NCBI GenBank assembly: GCA_937870685.1
Contig: CALMZX010000131.1
Location: forward strand, 1-41,474
Origin: an uncultured Alphaproteobacteria bacterium
GTDB lineage: Bacteria; Pseudomonadota; Alphaproteobacteria; Rhizobiales; Aestuariivirgaceae
Reading direction: 5' to 3'
DNA: 41,474 nt
The notes beneath the pieces are model-generated. The model was not told where the DNA came from, did not search any database, and worked only from the letters and a program-made list of their open reading frames with translations. Numbering within the stretch: position 1 is the first letter of the stretch; every line of letters begins with the position of its first letter. Below are positions 1 through 8,389 of this stretch, piece after piece. The translations under genes and the position numbers were made by a program.

Positions 1-1069
1 CCTTCGACGCGAGCGCGGACGAGCGCGACACGCGCGGATTCATCTCGATGACGACGAGACGGCCATCGGCCGGATTGACGGCGAACTGAACGTTCGAGCC
101 GCCGGTTTCCACGCCGATTTCGCGCAGCACCGCGATCGAGGCGTCGCGCATGATCTGATATTCTTTGTCGGTCAGCGTGAGCGCGGGCGCGACTGTGATC
201 GAGTCACCCGTGTGCACGCCCATCGGGTCGACGTTCTCGATCGAGCAGATGATGATGCAGTTGTCCGCCTTGTCGCGGACCACTTCCATTTCGTATTCTT
301 TCCAGCCCAGCACCGACTCTTCGATCAGCACTTCCGAGGTGGGCGAGGCATCAAGCCCCTTCTCCACGATGTCGAGGAATTCCTCGCGGTTGTAGGCGAT
401 GCCGCCGCCCGTGCCACCCAGTGTGAAGGACGGGCGGATGATGCAGGGAAGCCCGATCGCGAGCATGGCCTCGAAGGCTTCAACCAGCGCCCGGTCACGA
501 TACTTCTTCTGGCGGTCGGCTTCACCTGCGGCCCATTCCTTGGCGAAGGCGTCCGCATCGGTCGCTTCGGCCTTCAGGCGGGCGTGCAGTTCCTTGTCGG
601 CATCCTTGAGGGCCGAGGCATTGGCCAGCATGGAGCGAGGGCTTTCCAGCCCGATCTTGCTCATGGCATCACGGAACAGCTCGCGATCCTCTGCCTTGTC
701 GATGGCTTCGGCCTTGGCGCCGATCAGTTCCACATTGAACTTGTCGAGAATGCCCATCTTGTTGAGCGACAGTGCCGTGTTCAGCGCCGTCTGCCCGCCC
801 ATGGTGGGGAGGATGGCGTCAGGCCGTTCCTTCTCGATGATCTTGGCCACCACCTCCGGCGTGATCGGCTCCACGTAGGTGGCGTCCGCCAGTTCCGGGT
901 CGGTCATGATCGTCGCCGGATTGGAATTGACGAGGATGACGCGGTAGCCCTCCTCTTTCAGTGCCTTGCAGGCTTGCGTTCCGGAATAGTCGAATTCGCA
1001 AGCCTGGCCGATAATGATCGGCCCAGCCCCGATGATGAGGATGGACTTGAGGTCTGTTCTTTTTGGCAT
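1..1069 (-). CDS. carB: Carbamoyl-phosphate synthase large subunit, N-terminal part (runs off the window)
   Basis: This is the first ~356 residues of CarB, which makes carbamoyl phosphate from ammonia (delivered by CarA), bicarbonate and two ATP for arginine and pyrimidine synthesis in the cytoplasm. The protein starts [18 protein letters not shown], the classic CarB N-terminus. The first ATP-grasp domain follows, with a glycine-rich loop ([10 protein letters not shown]) and the metal-site strand [13 protein letters not shown] right at the window edge. Compared with E. coli CarB there is an extra charged stretch of about 30 residues after [13 protein letters not shown]; rhizobial CarB proteins carry a similar insertion. 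No strong Shine-Dalgarno precedes the ATG; instead the leader holds an imperfect inverted repeat (GGAACCC / GGGTTTCC, about 1075-1096). The C-terminal two thirds lie outside the window. The family call is near certain. Confidence 0.96.
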   Translation of the reverse strand, partial: MPKRTDLKSILIIGAGPIIIGQACEFDYSGTQACKALKEEGYRVILVNSNPATIMTDPELADATYVEPITPEVVAKIIEKERPDAILPTMGGQTALNTALSLNKMGILDKFNVELIGAKAEAIDKAEDRELFRDAMSKIGLESPRSMLANASALKDADKELHARLKAEATDADAFAKEWAAGEADRQKKYRDRALVEAFEAMLAIGLPCIIRPSFTLGGTGGGIAYNREEFLDIVEKGLDASPTSEVLIEESVLGWKEYEMEVVRDKADNCIIICSIENVDPMGVHTGDSITVAPALTLTDKEYQIMRDASIAVLREIGVETGGSNVQFAVNPADGRLVVIEMNPRVSRSSALASK

Positions 1070-1161
1070 GTGGGGAACCCGAATTTGGGTTTCCCTAGCG
1101 GATGCCCCCCACGATTCCAAGCAGCATTTCCCGGACTGGAAAAACCCGCTAATTCCATCGG

Positions 1162-1932
1162 ATGCCCGATTGGAACCCCGCGCAGTACCTGACCTTCGCC
1201 GAGGAACGCGCGCGGCCTGCGCTGGACCTGATCGCCCGCCTCCCCAACCGCCATCCCCGGCTCATCCACGACGTCGGCTGCGGGCCGGGCAATTCCACGA
1301 TACTTTTGTCGGCGGCCTTTCCCGATGCCCTGCTGACCGGCGTTGATTCCTCCCACGCCATGATCGCCAAGGCCAAGGCGGCCGTGCCCCGTGCCAGGTT
1401 CATTGTGGGGGATGCGGGGCGCTGGCAGCCCAATCCGGAGGCTGATCTTGTCTTCTCCAATGCCGCCTTCCAGTGGGTGCCTGAGCATGCCCGCCATCTC
1501 GCCCGAATTCTGGAAGCGCTGAAACCCGGCGCCATGCTGGCGGTGCAGATGCCGGACACCCTGAACGAGCCAAGCCATGTCCACATGGCAAAGACGGCGT
1601 CGCGCCTGGCCTATGCGGCAAAACTTGCGGGGGCGGTGAAGGCGCGGTCACCGCTACTGTCGGCACAGGGCTATCACCAGATCCTGCGGCCCCTGTGCAG
1701 CGGCCTGGAAATCTGGCGCACCGCCTATCATCACCAGTTGAGCGGCCATCAGGGCATCATCGACATGCTCTCGTCCACCGGTCTCAGGCCATACCTCGAC
1801 CCGCTGGCACCAGCCGAACGGGAGGCCTACCTCTCGGATTACCGCAAGGCCATTGCCCCGCACTATCCCCTGATGGATGACGGCACGCTTCTCTACCCGT
1901 TTCCGCGGCTCTTCATCCTTGCGGTGAAGTGA
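1162..1932 (+). CDS. tam: Trans-aconitate 2-methyltransferase
   Basis: This is a 256-residue class I SAM-dependent methyltransferase. It begins [20 protein letters not shown], the N-terminal signature of Tam, and the SAM-binding motif [11 protein letters not shown] follows at about residues 36-46. Motif II ([12 protein letters not shown]) and the [12 protein letters not shown] segment are also typical of Tam. Tam methylates trans-aconitate, a damaged side product of aconitase that inhibits the TCA cycle, and acts in the cytoplasm. Its length matches the family (about 250-260). It is divergent from carB across a 92-bp gap and its stop abuts the stop of the convergent MlaC-like gene. The Shine-Dalgarno is weak. 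The family call is strong; the trans-aconitate substrate is inferred from family membership. Confidence 0.87.
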   Translation: MPDWNPAQYLTFAEERARPALDLIARLPNRHPRLIHDVGCGPGNSTILLSAAFPDALLTGVDSSHAMIAKAKAAVPRARFIVGDAGRWQPNPEADLVFSNAAFQWVPEHARHLARILEALKPGAMLAVQMPDTLNEPSHVHMAKTASRLAYAAKLAGAVKARSPLLSAQGYHQILRPLCSGLEIWRTAYHHQLSGHQGIIDMLSSTGLRPYLDPLAPAEREAYLSDYRKAIAPHYPLMDDGTLLYPFPRLFILAVK

Positions 1933-2469
1933 TCACTTCCGCAGATAGGCAAACAGCGCGTTGATGTCGCCGTGATTGCGGTTGAGCACGCCCACGAAAG
2001 TGGAGCGCATCTGTCCCGCCAGCCAGATCGAGGCGGCGTTCACGTCCTGCACCCGGTAGCCGCCCTTGCCGCCAGCCACGCGGAAGATCAGCTTCTTGCC
2101 ACCCGACATGCTGGCATTGACGGTGTTGCCGGAACAGCTCACCACTTTCAGGCCGGATCCCGAAAACTTGGACGCATGCCTGGAAAGGAAGCGCCCCATA
2201 TAGCCTTTGGCCAGCGAAACATATTCCCCCTCCCTGCCTTTGGGCAGGGATTTGCGGTGCTGGCCCAGCGCGAACAGCGCGATGGATCGCAGATCAGCAT
2301 AGCGACCCGCCGCACTGGTGAAGGCCTGCGGAGAACCTGCGCGGGCCGCCGTCATGAAGGCATTGCCAGCGCTCAAGACGAAGGCCTCTGCATCGCACTT
2401 GCCCGCCGCCGCGGGCAGCGTCATGGCAAACAGGGCTCCGGCCAAGGTGAGGCTGCGCAAGAACGTCAT
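1933..2469 (-). CDS. MlaC/Ttg2D-family periplasmic lipid-binding protein (orphan)
   Basis: This 178-residue protein has a clear Sec signal peptide (MTFLRSLTLAGALFAMTLPAAA, cut about residue 22). The rest looks like MlaC/Ttg2D: an N-terminal helical segment, LRSIALFALGQHRKSL, then GYRVQDVNAASIWLAGQMRSTF and RNHGDINALFAYLR at the C-terminus, which is the MlaC pattern of 'V.DV...G.WLA...R..F..V..R..GD...LI..LR'. MlaC carries phospholipids between the outer membrane and the MlaFEDB importer. No mlaFEDB or mlaA gene lies nearby, so this is an orphan copy whose ligand is not known. The start at 2469 was chosen over the longer frame because the signal peptide begins there and AGGGGA precedes it at suitable spacing. 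It is divergent from the GST gene. Confidence 0.78.
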   Translation of the reverse strand: MTFLRSLTLAGALFAMTLPAAAGKCDAEAFVLSAGNAFMTAARAGSPQAFTSAAGRYADLRSIALFALGQHRKSLPKGREGEYVSLAKGYMGRFLSRHASKFSGSGLKVVSCSGNTVNASMSGGKKLIFRVAGGKGGYRVQDVNAASIWLAGQMRSTFVGVLNRNHGDINALFAYLRK

Positions 2470-2591
2470 GAATGGGGTCCCCTGTGAGTCGGATGAAGCA
2501 CGCTCGGTGGCATATTGTGGACTGCACCTGAAAAGTGCAAGGCGCTTGCCGTGCGCTGCACACGCCCTAAGCTCAAGGCAAAGGAATCGCC

Positions 2592-3221
2592 ATGACATTC
2601 AGCCTCTATGCCCGGCCCGGTGCCGGTTCTGCCGCCGTTGAAGCCCTGCTCGCCGTTCTGGATGTCCCGCATGACGTGATCGATGTCCCCAAGGAAGCGG
2701 ACGGGTCGGCACCGGCATGGTACTGCGCCATCAATCCGCGCGCCGAAGTGCCAAGCCTGCGTCTGCCGGATGGCGGCATCATGACGGAAAGTGCGGCCAT
2801 GATGATCCACCTCGCTGACAGCCATCCCTCGGCGGGGATGGCCCCGGGCCTCACGGCACCGGCGCGCGCGCAATACCTGCGCTGGCTGGTCTATCTCGCT
2901 GCCACAGCCTATGCCACCGACCTGCGGCTTTACTATCCCGACCGCTATTCGACAAACCCCGTCCATGCGCCTGCCATCAAGGCCAAGGCCTCGGCGGACC
3001 TTGCCCGCGACTTCGACATCCTGGACCAGGAAATGGGGACCGGGCCGTTCCTGCTGGGCGACAGGATGAGCGCGGCGGACATCTACGCCGCGATGCTGTT
3101 CTCCTGGTCAGACGATGTGGCAGGGCTCTTTGCCAGACATCCAAAACTGAAGCGGCTGTACGAGGCCGTGGCAAGTCACGCCAAGGTCAAGCCGGTCTGG
3201 CAGCGGAACGGGATGGGGTGA
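2592..3221 (+). CDS. Glutathione S-transferase family protein
   Basis: This is a 209-residue cytosolic GST-fold protein. The N-terminal thioredoxin-like domain begins MTFSLYARPGAGS and includes the cis-proline and glutathione-binding segment 'EVPSLRLPDGGIMTESAAMM', where V-P precedes the strand and E-S/A binds the gamma-glutamyl group. The all-helical C-terminal domain contains FLLGDRMSAADIYAAMLF, the usual N-capping-box region of GSTs. GSTs conjugate or transfer glutathione or reduce disulfides; the actual substrate cannot be read from sequence. A good Shine-Dalgarno (AAAGGAA, 5 nt spacing) supports the start. It stands alone on its strand, and the next gene is convergent with a 6-bp gap. 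Confidence 0.85.
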   Translation: MTFSLYARPGAGSAAVEALLAVLDVPHDVIDVPKEADGSAPAWYCAINPRAEVPSLRLPDGGIMTESAAMMIHLADSHPSAGMAPGLTAPARAQYLRWLVYLAATAYATDLRLYYPDRYSTNPVHAPAIKAKASADLARDFDILDQEMGTGPFLLGDRMSAADIYAAMLFSWSDDVAGLFARHPKLKRLYEAVASHAKVKPVWQRNGMG

Positions 3222-3227
3222 AACAGT

Positions 3228-3545
3228 TCACTCCACGCTCGCCTGTTCATCTTCCGTCGGCGTGTAGCACTTGATGCGGGTGAAGGCTTCGCAGCTTTCG
3301 CCTTCGCAGCGGCGGTTTCCGTCGATGATGATGGCAGAGGCGACTGGCTGGCGGGAAAACAGGATGGATTCCGAATAGCCCGCCATCTTGCAGAAGTGAT
3401 CGGCTGCTGCCTTTCCGCAGACACCGTCAGACAGACACGCGGATACAGCGGCTCCATCCGTGGGCAGCGTGTAGCTGCGCGTCGATGCCTGCGGAACAGC
3501 AGGCAATGCGGCGATGAGAATGGCAATCAGGATCAGGCGGCGCAT
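3228..3545 (-). CDS. Small exported cysteine-containing protein, unknown function
   Basis: This 105-residue protein is not recognised. It begins MRRLILIAILIAALPAVPQA, a clear signal peptide with likely cleavage after about residue 20. The mature part of about 85 residues has six cysteines (ACLSDGVCG, HFCKMAG, RRCEGESCEAF, IKCYTP), consistent with three disulfide bonds in the periplasm. The start at 3545 was chosen because the signal peptide begins there and a GGAG Shine-Dalgarno sits 7 nt upstream; the longer open frame to 3737 has none of these. It lies downstream of the 48-residue secreted ORF on the same strand, separated by a hairpin and repeat region. Confidence 0.68.
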   Translation of the reverse strand: MRRLILIAILIAALPAVPQASTRSYTLPTDGAAVSACLSDGVCGKAAADHFCKMAGYSESILFSRQPVASAIIIDGNRRCEGESCEAFTRIKCYTPTEDEQASVE

Positions 3546-3571
3546 GGCGGTGCTCCAGAAATGAAAAGTAC

Positions 3572-3622
3572 AGCGGGGCGGGCCAACCCAGAGGGGGCGT
3601 GAAGGGCCAACCCGGCCCCGCT
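3572..3622. repeat. Inverted repeat with internal 10-bp direct repeats; possible terminator
   Basis: AGCGGGGC (3572-3579) pairs with GCCCCGCT (3615-3622), and within it GGGCCAACCC occurs twice (3580-3589 and 3604-3613). Read on the minus strand, the right arm is followed by TGTACTTTTCATTT, so the structure could end transcription of the small gene at 3658-3804 or attenuate the next gene. The loop is long (35 nt), which is unusual for an intrinsic terminator. Confidence 0.4.
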
Positions 3623-3657
3623 GCATTTCGCCCCCATCGAGAGGCGAAACCGGATAC

Positions 3658-3804
3658 TCATGACTTGCTGATGACAGTGATGTTGGTGGCGACGCTGGCC
3701 GTCGCCATGCCCTTGGCCGGAAGGCTGTTTCCGGCAAAGGCGCCCGCCGACAGGAACGCGACGGCGAGCGTGGCGGTCATGATCAGGTGGCGGGGGCGGG
3801 TCAT
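3658..3804 (-). CDS. Putative 48-residue secreted peptide
   Basis: This short ORF encodes MTRPRHLIMTATLAVAFLSA followed by GAFAGNSLPAKGMATASVATNITVISKS. The N-terminus is a good Sec signal peptide (positive charge, hydrophobic core, likely cleavage after GAFA). That would leave a mature peptide of about 24 residues, rich in Ala, Ser and Thr. GGAGA lies 6 nt before the ATG, a well-placed Shine-Dalgarno. It is followed on the same strand by another small exported protein. I do not recognise the sequence. The signal peptide plus ribosome site argue that it is real, but 48 codons is short enough that chance remains possible. Confidence 0.45.
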   Translation of the reverse strand: MTRPRHLIMTATLAVAFLSAGAFAGNSLPAKGMATASVATNITVISKS

Positions 3805-3962
3805 TGTCTGTCTCCAGGGTCATCAGCGTTGAACTTGACACCTGTATGAACGCCCGCGCCGGAACCCGCCCTGAATGGCCCGTTCATCCGGCGTTTAGAA
3901 AACCTGCAACCGGAGGGCGAAAAACCATCCACAGGAAAGCCGTGTGAAGGCCTTGCGCCCCC

Positions 3963-3990
3963 TTGCGAGGCTCCCCAATTGAGCTATGCT
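3963..3990 (+). promoter_or_regulatory. Candidate promoter for trxB-lsrB
   Basis: TTGCGA (3963-3968) and TATGCT (3985-3990) are separated by 16 bp, a near-consensus sigma-70-type arrangement about 60 bp before the trxB start. The region 3805-4050 contains nothing else that I can identify as a gene. Confidence 0.35.
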
Positions 3991-4050
3991 AATTTTTCAT
4001 ACCTGACGCAATTTCTATCAATTGCCCATTCCTTGCCTTGGAGAAGACCC

Positions 4051-5016
4051 ATGTCCTCCCGACACGTGCCCGTTTTGGTTTTGGGGTCCGGTCCAGCCGG
4101 ATACACCGCCGCGATCTATGCCGCGCGCGCCATGCTGAAACCACTCGTGGTGCAAGGCATCCAGCCCGGCGGCCAGCTCACCATCACAACGGATGTGGAA
4201 AACTACCCCGGCTTCGCCAAGGCCGTGCAAGGCCCGTGGCTGATGGAGGAAATGAAGGCGCAGGCCGAGCATGTCGGCACGGAAATTGTTTCTGACACCA
4301 TCGTCGAGGTGAAACTCTCCGCCCGGCCGATCTGGCTGAAGGGCGACTCCGGCCAGGAATACACCTGCGATGCGCTGATCATCGCCACCGGCGCGCAGGC
4401 CAAGTGGCTGGGGCTTCCCAGCGAGAACAGGTTCCAGGGTTTCGGAGTGTCCGCCTGCGCCACCTGCGACGGCTTCTTCTACCGCAACAGGAAAGTGATC
4501 GTGGTGGGCGGCGGCAATTCCGCCGTCGAGGAAGCACTCTTCCTCACCAACTTCGCCAGCGAAGTCACGGTCGTGCACCGCCGCAATGAATTCAAGGCCG
4601 AGCGCATCCTGCAGGAACGCCTGTTCAACCATCCCAAGATCAAGGTGAAATGGGATACGGCACTTGATGAAGTGCTGGGCACGGATGAACCGAGGGGCGT
4701 CACCTCGGTGCGCCTGAAGAACGTCAAGACGGGTGCCACCGACGTGCAGGAAGTGGACGGCGTCTTCATCGCCATCGGCCACAAGCCCGCAACAGACCTG
4801 TTCGTGGGCCAGCTGCCCTTCAAGAACGGTGGCTATCTCATTACCAAGCCGTGGTCCACGCAGACCGACATTCCCGGTGTCTTCGCGGCGGGCGACGTGA
4901 CGGATGATGTTTATCGCCAGGCCGTGACGGCGGCGGGCATGGGTTGCATGGCGGCGCTGGAGGCTGAACGCTGGCTCCACACGCAGGCCGCCGGCCACAA
5001 GCAGGCAGCGGAGTAA
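4051..5016 (+). CDS. trxB: Thioredoxin-disulfide reductase
   Basis: This is a 321-residue low-molecular-weight thioredoxin reductase, the FAD/NADPH enzyme that keeps thioredoxin reduced in the cytoplasm. It contains the FAD-binding GSGPAGYTAAIYAAR (residues 12-26) and QPGGQLTITTDVENYPGF, the redox-active CATC (Cys136, Cys139) within SACATCDGFF, the NADPH-binding GGGNSAVEEA, and the C-terminal GVFAAGDVTDDVYRQ. All catalytic elements are present and length matches the family. The start at 4051 was chosen over the in-frame ATG at 3979 because GGAGA sits 6 nt upstream and the N-terminus then aligns with the family. Its stop is 3 nt before the lsrB start, so the two are co-transcribed. Confidence 0.96.
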   Translation: MSSRHVPVLVLGSGPAGYTAAIYAARAMLKPLVVQGIQPGGQLTITTDVENYPGFAKAVQGPWLMEEMKAQAEHVGTEIVSDTIVEVKLSARPIWLKGDSGQEYTCDALIIATGAQAKWLGLPSENRFQGFGVSACATCDGFFYRNRKVIVVGGGNSAVEEALFLTNFASEVTVVHRRNEFKAERILQERLFNHPKIKVKWDTALDEVLGTDEPRGVTSVRLKNVKTGATDVQEVDGVFIAIGHKPATDLFVGQLPFKNGGYLITKPWSTQTDIPGVFAAGDVTDDVYRQAVTAAGMGCMAALEAERWLHTQAAGHKQAAE

Positions 5017-5019
5017 GAC

Positions 5020-5907
5020 ATGGACTGGGACAAGCTTCGCATCTTCCACGCCGTTGCCGACGCAGGCAGCTTCACCCACGCGGGCCACGAGTTGAATCTC
5101 TCGCAATCCGCCGTCAGCCGCCAGATCAGCGCGCTGGAAGAAGACCTCAACGTGCCGCTCTTCCACCGCCATGCCCGCGGTCTCATCCTCACTGAACAGG
5201 GCGAAGTGCTTTACCGCACGGCGCATGACGTGTTCACCAAACTCGCCGCCGCCAAGACCCGTCTGATGGACTCGAAGGAGAAGCCTTCCGGCGAATTGCG
5301 CATCACCACCACAGTGGGCCTGGGTTCCATCTGGCTCACGCCGCGCATCAAGGAGTTCATGGAGCTTTATCCGGACATCCAGGTGCAGCTGCTGCTGGAA
5401 GACCAGGAACTGGACCTCTCCATGCGGGAAGCTGACGTGGCCATCCGCCTGCGCCGCCCCACCCAGCCGGACCTGATCCAGCGCAAGCTCTTCACCGTGC
5501 ACCATCACGTCTATGCTTCGGTGGACTACATCAAGAAGCACGGCATCCCCAAGGCGGCGGAAGACCTCGACAAGCACAAGATCCTGATCTTCGGAACCTC
5601 GGCCACCTACCTCAACAATCTCACCATGTTGCAGACGGCGGGCCGTTCCGAAGGCGATCCGCGCCCCGTCGCGCTCCGCGTCAACTCCGCCTATGGCCTG
5701 CGCCGCGCCGCGCAGTCAGGTGCCGGCATCGCCATCCTCGCCGACTACCTGGTGGCCCCCGACATGAACCTGGTGCAGATCGACCTGCCGATCGACACCC
5801 CCGAATACGACACCTACTTCGTCTATCCGGAAGAACTGAAGGAAACGAAGCGCGTCACCGCATTCCGGGACTTCCTCGTGTCCAAAGCGAAAGAGTGGAG
5901 TTTCTGA
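5020..5907 (+). CDS. lsrB: LysR-family regulator, LsrB/VtlR type
   Basis: This is a 295-residue LysR-type regulator with an N-terminal winged helix-turn-helix (residues 1-60; SFTHAGHELNLSQSAVSRQI) and a periplasmic-binding-like effector domain. The location directly after trxB, and motifs such as NLSQSAVSRQISALEEDLNVPLF, point to the LsrB (Sinorhizobium/Agrobacterium) or VtlR (Brucella) group. These control lipopolysaccharide, oxidative stress and small RNAs. The translated protein contains no cysteine at all, although the S. meliloti protein is reported to sense redox state through cysteines. GGAG lies 6 nt before the ATG, inside the end of trxB. It ends only 3 bp before the convergent META-domain gene, so there is no room for an adjacent sRNA locus downstream. 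Confidence 0.82.
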   Translation: MDWDKLRIFHAVADAGSFTHAGHELNLSQSAVSRQISALEEDLNVPLFHRHARGLILTEQGEVLYRTAHDVFTKLAAAKTRLMDSKEKPSGELRITTTVGLGSIWLTPRIKEFMELYPDIQVQLLLEDQELDLSMREADVAIRLRRPTQPDLIQRKLFTVHHHVYASVDYIKKHGIPKAAEDLDKHKILIFGTSATYLNNLTMLQTAGRSEGDPRPVALRVNSAYGLRRAAQSGAGIAILADYLVAPDMNLVQIDLPIDTPEYDTYFVYPEELKETKRVTAFRDFLVSKAKEWSF

Positions 5908-5910
5908 GGT

Positions 5911-6297
5911 TCAGTCAAAATCCCGGCGCTGCAGGGTAAGCAGCGCCGTGCCGTTCCCGTCCTTCAGCACCAGCTTCAAATGGCTGATGTCGGCTTCGCG
6001 GGTGGCGGTGAGTGCGGCACTGACCCTTTGTTCGGTTTTCATCTGCGGTTCCGGGCAGGCCATGCGCGTTGATGCCAGCGGACCGAATGTGAGCGTGTAG
6101 TCGTTCTGGCTGTAGGTGCCGGTAAAGCGGTTGCAGCCCAGCCGCCCCCAGACCTTGTTGCCGGGCTCGAACTTGACCATCACGCCATCGCCCTGCCCCT
6201 CGCCCCACTCCGAGCCAGCAAGCGCCATCACGCCATCGGCTTGCGCCGGTCCGCACGTGACAAGAACCAGAATGGCCGAGAACAGCAGTCGCGACAT
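5911..6297 (-). CDS. META-domain (HslJ-like) exported protein
   Basis: This 128-residue protein has a signal peptide (MSRLLFSAILVLVTCGPAQA, likely Sec type; the Cys at 15 is not in a clear lipobox). A META/DUF306 domain follows. Its signature is visible: GCNRFTGTYSQ, then LTFGPLASTRMACPEP, then two terminal strands (LKLVLKDGNGTALLTLQRR). The paired Cys in GCN and MAC is typical of the family. META-domain proteins such as E. coli HslJ are linked to novobiocin or heat stress, but no biochemical role is known. AGGAAA lies 7 nt upstream of the ATG at 6297. It is convergent with lsrB. Confidence 0.8.
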   Translation of the reverse strand: MSRLLFSAILVLVTCGPAQADGVMALAGSEWGEGQGDGVMVKFEPGNKVWGRLGCNRFTGTYSQNDYTLTFGPLASTRMACPEPQMKTEQRVSAALTATREADISHLKLVLKDGNGTALLTLQRRDFD

Positions 6298-6407
6298 GAG
6301 TGTTTCCTTTCACCAGCGGTGCCGCAGATTGCCTGCGTGCCGGGCAAACTGCAAGCTGGTCTACTGGCTTCTGGACACGCCACTTCCCGATCCGGCAGAC
6401 TGCGGCC

Positions 6408-7316
6408 ATGACCATCAATATCCGGCGCATTCCTGCACCCAACACGCTCATCATCTTCGAGTCGAGTGCGCGCCACCTGAGCTTCACCAGGGCGGCGGCC
6501 GAACTGGCCATGACTCCCGCTGCCGTCAGCAAACAGGTCCAACAGCTGGAGGCGCGCCTGCACGTCAGGCTGTTCATCAGGGGCGCGCGGTCACTGACCC
6601 TGACACCACGCGGCGCGCAGCTCTATGCCGCCGTGTTCTCGGCGCTCGGACAGGTTGCCGATGCCGTGGCCCAGGTGCGCCTGCCGGACAGCGACATCGT
6701 CAGTGTGTCGGCGACCAGTGCCTTCGCAAATTGCTGGCTGCTGCCACGGCTCGGCACTTTGGCAGCACTTCATCCCGATGTGACCCTGCGCGTTATCACC
6801 AGCGAACTGAACCAGGGGCCGCTGCCGCAAGGTGCTGACCTGTCGGTGCGCTATTGCACAAGCCAGGCGGCCCCCGGTGCGAGCCTGCTCTTTTCTGTCG
6901 CAGTGGCTCCGCTCTGCAGCCCGTCCTTCAGCACACGCCATGGCATCCGCGCACTCGACGATCTGGAACGGGTGCCACTGCTCGAACTCACAACCGACCA
7001 TTGGCAGAGTCTGGACTGGGATTCGTGGTTGAGCCAGGCCGGTGGCAACGGTTTGCGGACACGCATTGGCCACTATGCGAATGACTACGTCATGTTGCAA
7101 CAGGCTGCTGAACGCGGCGTGGGTGTGTTTCTGGGCTGGGACCGCCTGGCCAGCGATGCCATTGCTGCCGGACGTCTGGTGGCGCCTTTGCGGGAAAGGG
7201 TGAAATCACCACCCGGTTGGGGTTACCATCTCATGGCGGGAGACCCTGACACAGCGAATCCCGCCGTGCGCAAGGTGCAGGTGTGGCTGGAAGCAGAGGC
7301 GGCTTCCGGCGGGTGA
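6408..7316 (+). CDS. LysR-family transcriptional regulator, GcvA-like
   Basis: This is a 302-residue LysR regulator. The helix-turn-helix lies at about residues 20-45 (LSFTRAAAELAMTPAAVSKQ), followed by the linker helix and an effector domain. The subgroup resembles GcvA/AmpR-like regulators (PNTLIIFESSARHLSFTRAA; GVFLGWDRLASDAIAAGRLV). The start at 6408 gives the normal N-terminus; the open frame to 6300 adds residues unlike any LysR head. There is no strong Shine-Dalgarno, so the exact start is less sure. It is divergent from the META gene and converges on the 7319-8239 dehydrogenase with a 2-bp gap. The target genes are not evident. Confidence 0.85.
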   Translation: MTINIRRIPAPNTLIIFESSARHLSFTRAAAELAMTPAAVSKQVQQLEARLHVRLFIRGARSLTLTPRGAQLYAAVFSALGQVADAVAQVRLPDSDIVSVSATSAFANCWLLPRLGTLAALHPDVTLRVITSELNQGPLPQGADLSVRYCTSQAAPGASLLFSVAVAPLCSPSFSTRHGIRALDDLERVPLLELTTDHWQSLDWDSWLSQAGGNGLRTRIGHYANDYVMLQQAAERGVGVFLGWDRLASDAIAAGRLVAPLRERVKSPPGWGYHLMAGDPDTANPAVRKVQVWLEAEAASGG

Positions 7317-7318
7317 CC

Positions 7319-8239
7319 TCATTGCTCCCAGGGCGGCACCCAATCGCCTGCGAGCCGCATCGACAGCCCCGCATCATCCTCGATCCGCTTTGCCACATGA
7401 AGCTCGGCAGCCTGTTTGCCGTAGCGCTGCGCTGCCAGGTCAAATGCACCATGGGCTGCAACCGTCATGGGCAAGTCGGCCTTCACGTTCCTGTTCAACT
7501 CCGCGATGAGCGCGAGATCCTTGAGGCAGAGATCGAGACTGAATGACGGGTCATAGTGACCGGCAAAGATGGACGGGGCATCATGGCGGACGACAAAGCT
7601 GTCTCCGACACTGTTCTTGATTGCATGCCACAATGTGCCAAGTTGGACACCATTGCCCATGCCAGTGGCGAAGGCCTCGCCGAGCGCCGCCGCCATGATG
7701 AACCACAACTGGTTCGTCACCAGTTTCGTGACATTGCCCGTGCCCGGTCCGCCGCAGGGAATCACCATGCCGAGGTGCTGCAATATGGGGGTGACCCGCG
7801 CCACTGCTTCCGGCGCCCCGCCAACGAACAGGGTGAGCCTTCCGTTGCGCGCCCCGTCGACAGCCCCGGTCACAGGCGAGTCGACAACGGATACGCCTGC
7901 GGGGGCCTGGTCGGCCAGTTCCGCAACAAGCTCCTTGCGGTTTGTGGTCAAATCCACCCACACGCTTCCTGCCGTGAGCGCGGACAAGGCACCATCGGCA
8001 CCGGACATGACACTTTGCACATGGTCCGGACGCGGCAATGATGTGAGGAAGATATCGGCCTGCGCGGCACAAGCGCGGGCCGAACCGGAGGGCGTGGCCC
8101 CGTCCTGCACCACCTTGGCAAGGGCAGACGCGTTGAGATCGAAGGCAGTCACGGGATAGCCCGCTGCCAGAAGACGCAGGCACATGGGGCCTCCCATGTT
8201 TCCCAAACCGACAAATCCGATGCGTGGCAAGGCCGTCAT
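7319..8239 (-). CDS. NAD(P)-dependent beta-hydroxyacid dehydrogenase (3-hydroxyisobutyrate dehydrogenase family)
   Basis: This 306-residue protein has the family layout. A Rossmann N-terminal domain starts IGFVGLGNMGGPMCLRL (glycine motif residues 11-16). Next comes the substrate loop DSPVTGAVDGARNGRLTLFVGG (from residue 120; family DAPVSGG) and the catalytic lysine K172 in GTGNVTKLVTNQLW. The helical C-terminal half contains the conserved FSLDLCLKDLALI. Members oxidise 3-hydroxyisobutyrate, tartronate semialdehyde, 2-hydroxymethylglutarate or similar beta-hydroxyacids; the Ser/Val/Thr changes in the loop prevent a firm choice. The start at 8239 has an AGGAGAG Shine-Dalgarno. It is divergent from malyl-CoA lyase, and a role in the same C1/C2 acid metabolism is possible but only inferred. 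Confidence 0.85.
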   Translation of the reverse strand: MTALPRIGFVGLGNMGGPMCLRLLAAGYPVTAFDLNASALAKVVQDGATPSGSARACAAQADIFLTSLPRPDHVQSVMSGADGALSALTAGSVWVDLTTNRKELVAELADQAPAGVSVVDSPVTGAVDGARNGRLTLFVGGAPEAVARVTPILQHLGMVIPCGGPGTGNVTKLVTNQLWFIMAAALGEAFATGMGNGVQLGTLWHAIKNSVGDSFVVRHDAPSIFAGHYDPSFSLDLCLKDLALIAELNRNVKADLPMTVAAHGAFDLAAQRYGKQAAELHVAKRIEDDAGLSMRLAGDWVPPWEQ

Positions 8240-8352
8240 GGGTCTCTCCTGTTTCTGCGCAGAAAAGCGATGGAACAAGCCTCTCATGGCCACAAACCAC
8301 TTTTTGGAACGGCAGCCTGTCCTTCCGGTTGAAGCACCCAACCTTCCGCCTA

Positions 8353-8368
8353 TTTCGCACCTGCGAAA
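8353..8368. promoter_or_regulatory. Perfect inverted repeat upstream of mcl, possible operator
   Basis: TTTCGC (8353-8358) and GCGAAA (8363-8368) flank a 4-bp centre, ending 21 bp before the mcl start in the 150-bp gap between two divergent genes. It could be a regulator-binding site or a small 5'UTR hairpin. No clear -35/-10 pair was recognised beside it. Confidence 0.3.
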
Positions 8369-8389
8369 AGGTGGTAGTGTCCCGCCATC

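Noticed and set aside
4018-5577. A 519-codon minus-strand frame across trxB and lsrB
   Set aside because: It spans two well-supported plus-strand genes and has no recognisable motif or ribosome site; it is a codon-bias shadow.
5907-5911. An AbcR-type sRNA pair directly after lsrB, as I recall from Sinorhizobium
   Set aside because: Only 3 bp separate lsrB from the convergent META-domain gene, so no sRNA gene fits there.
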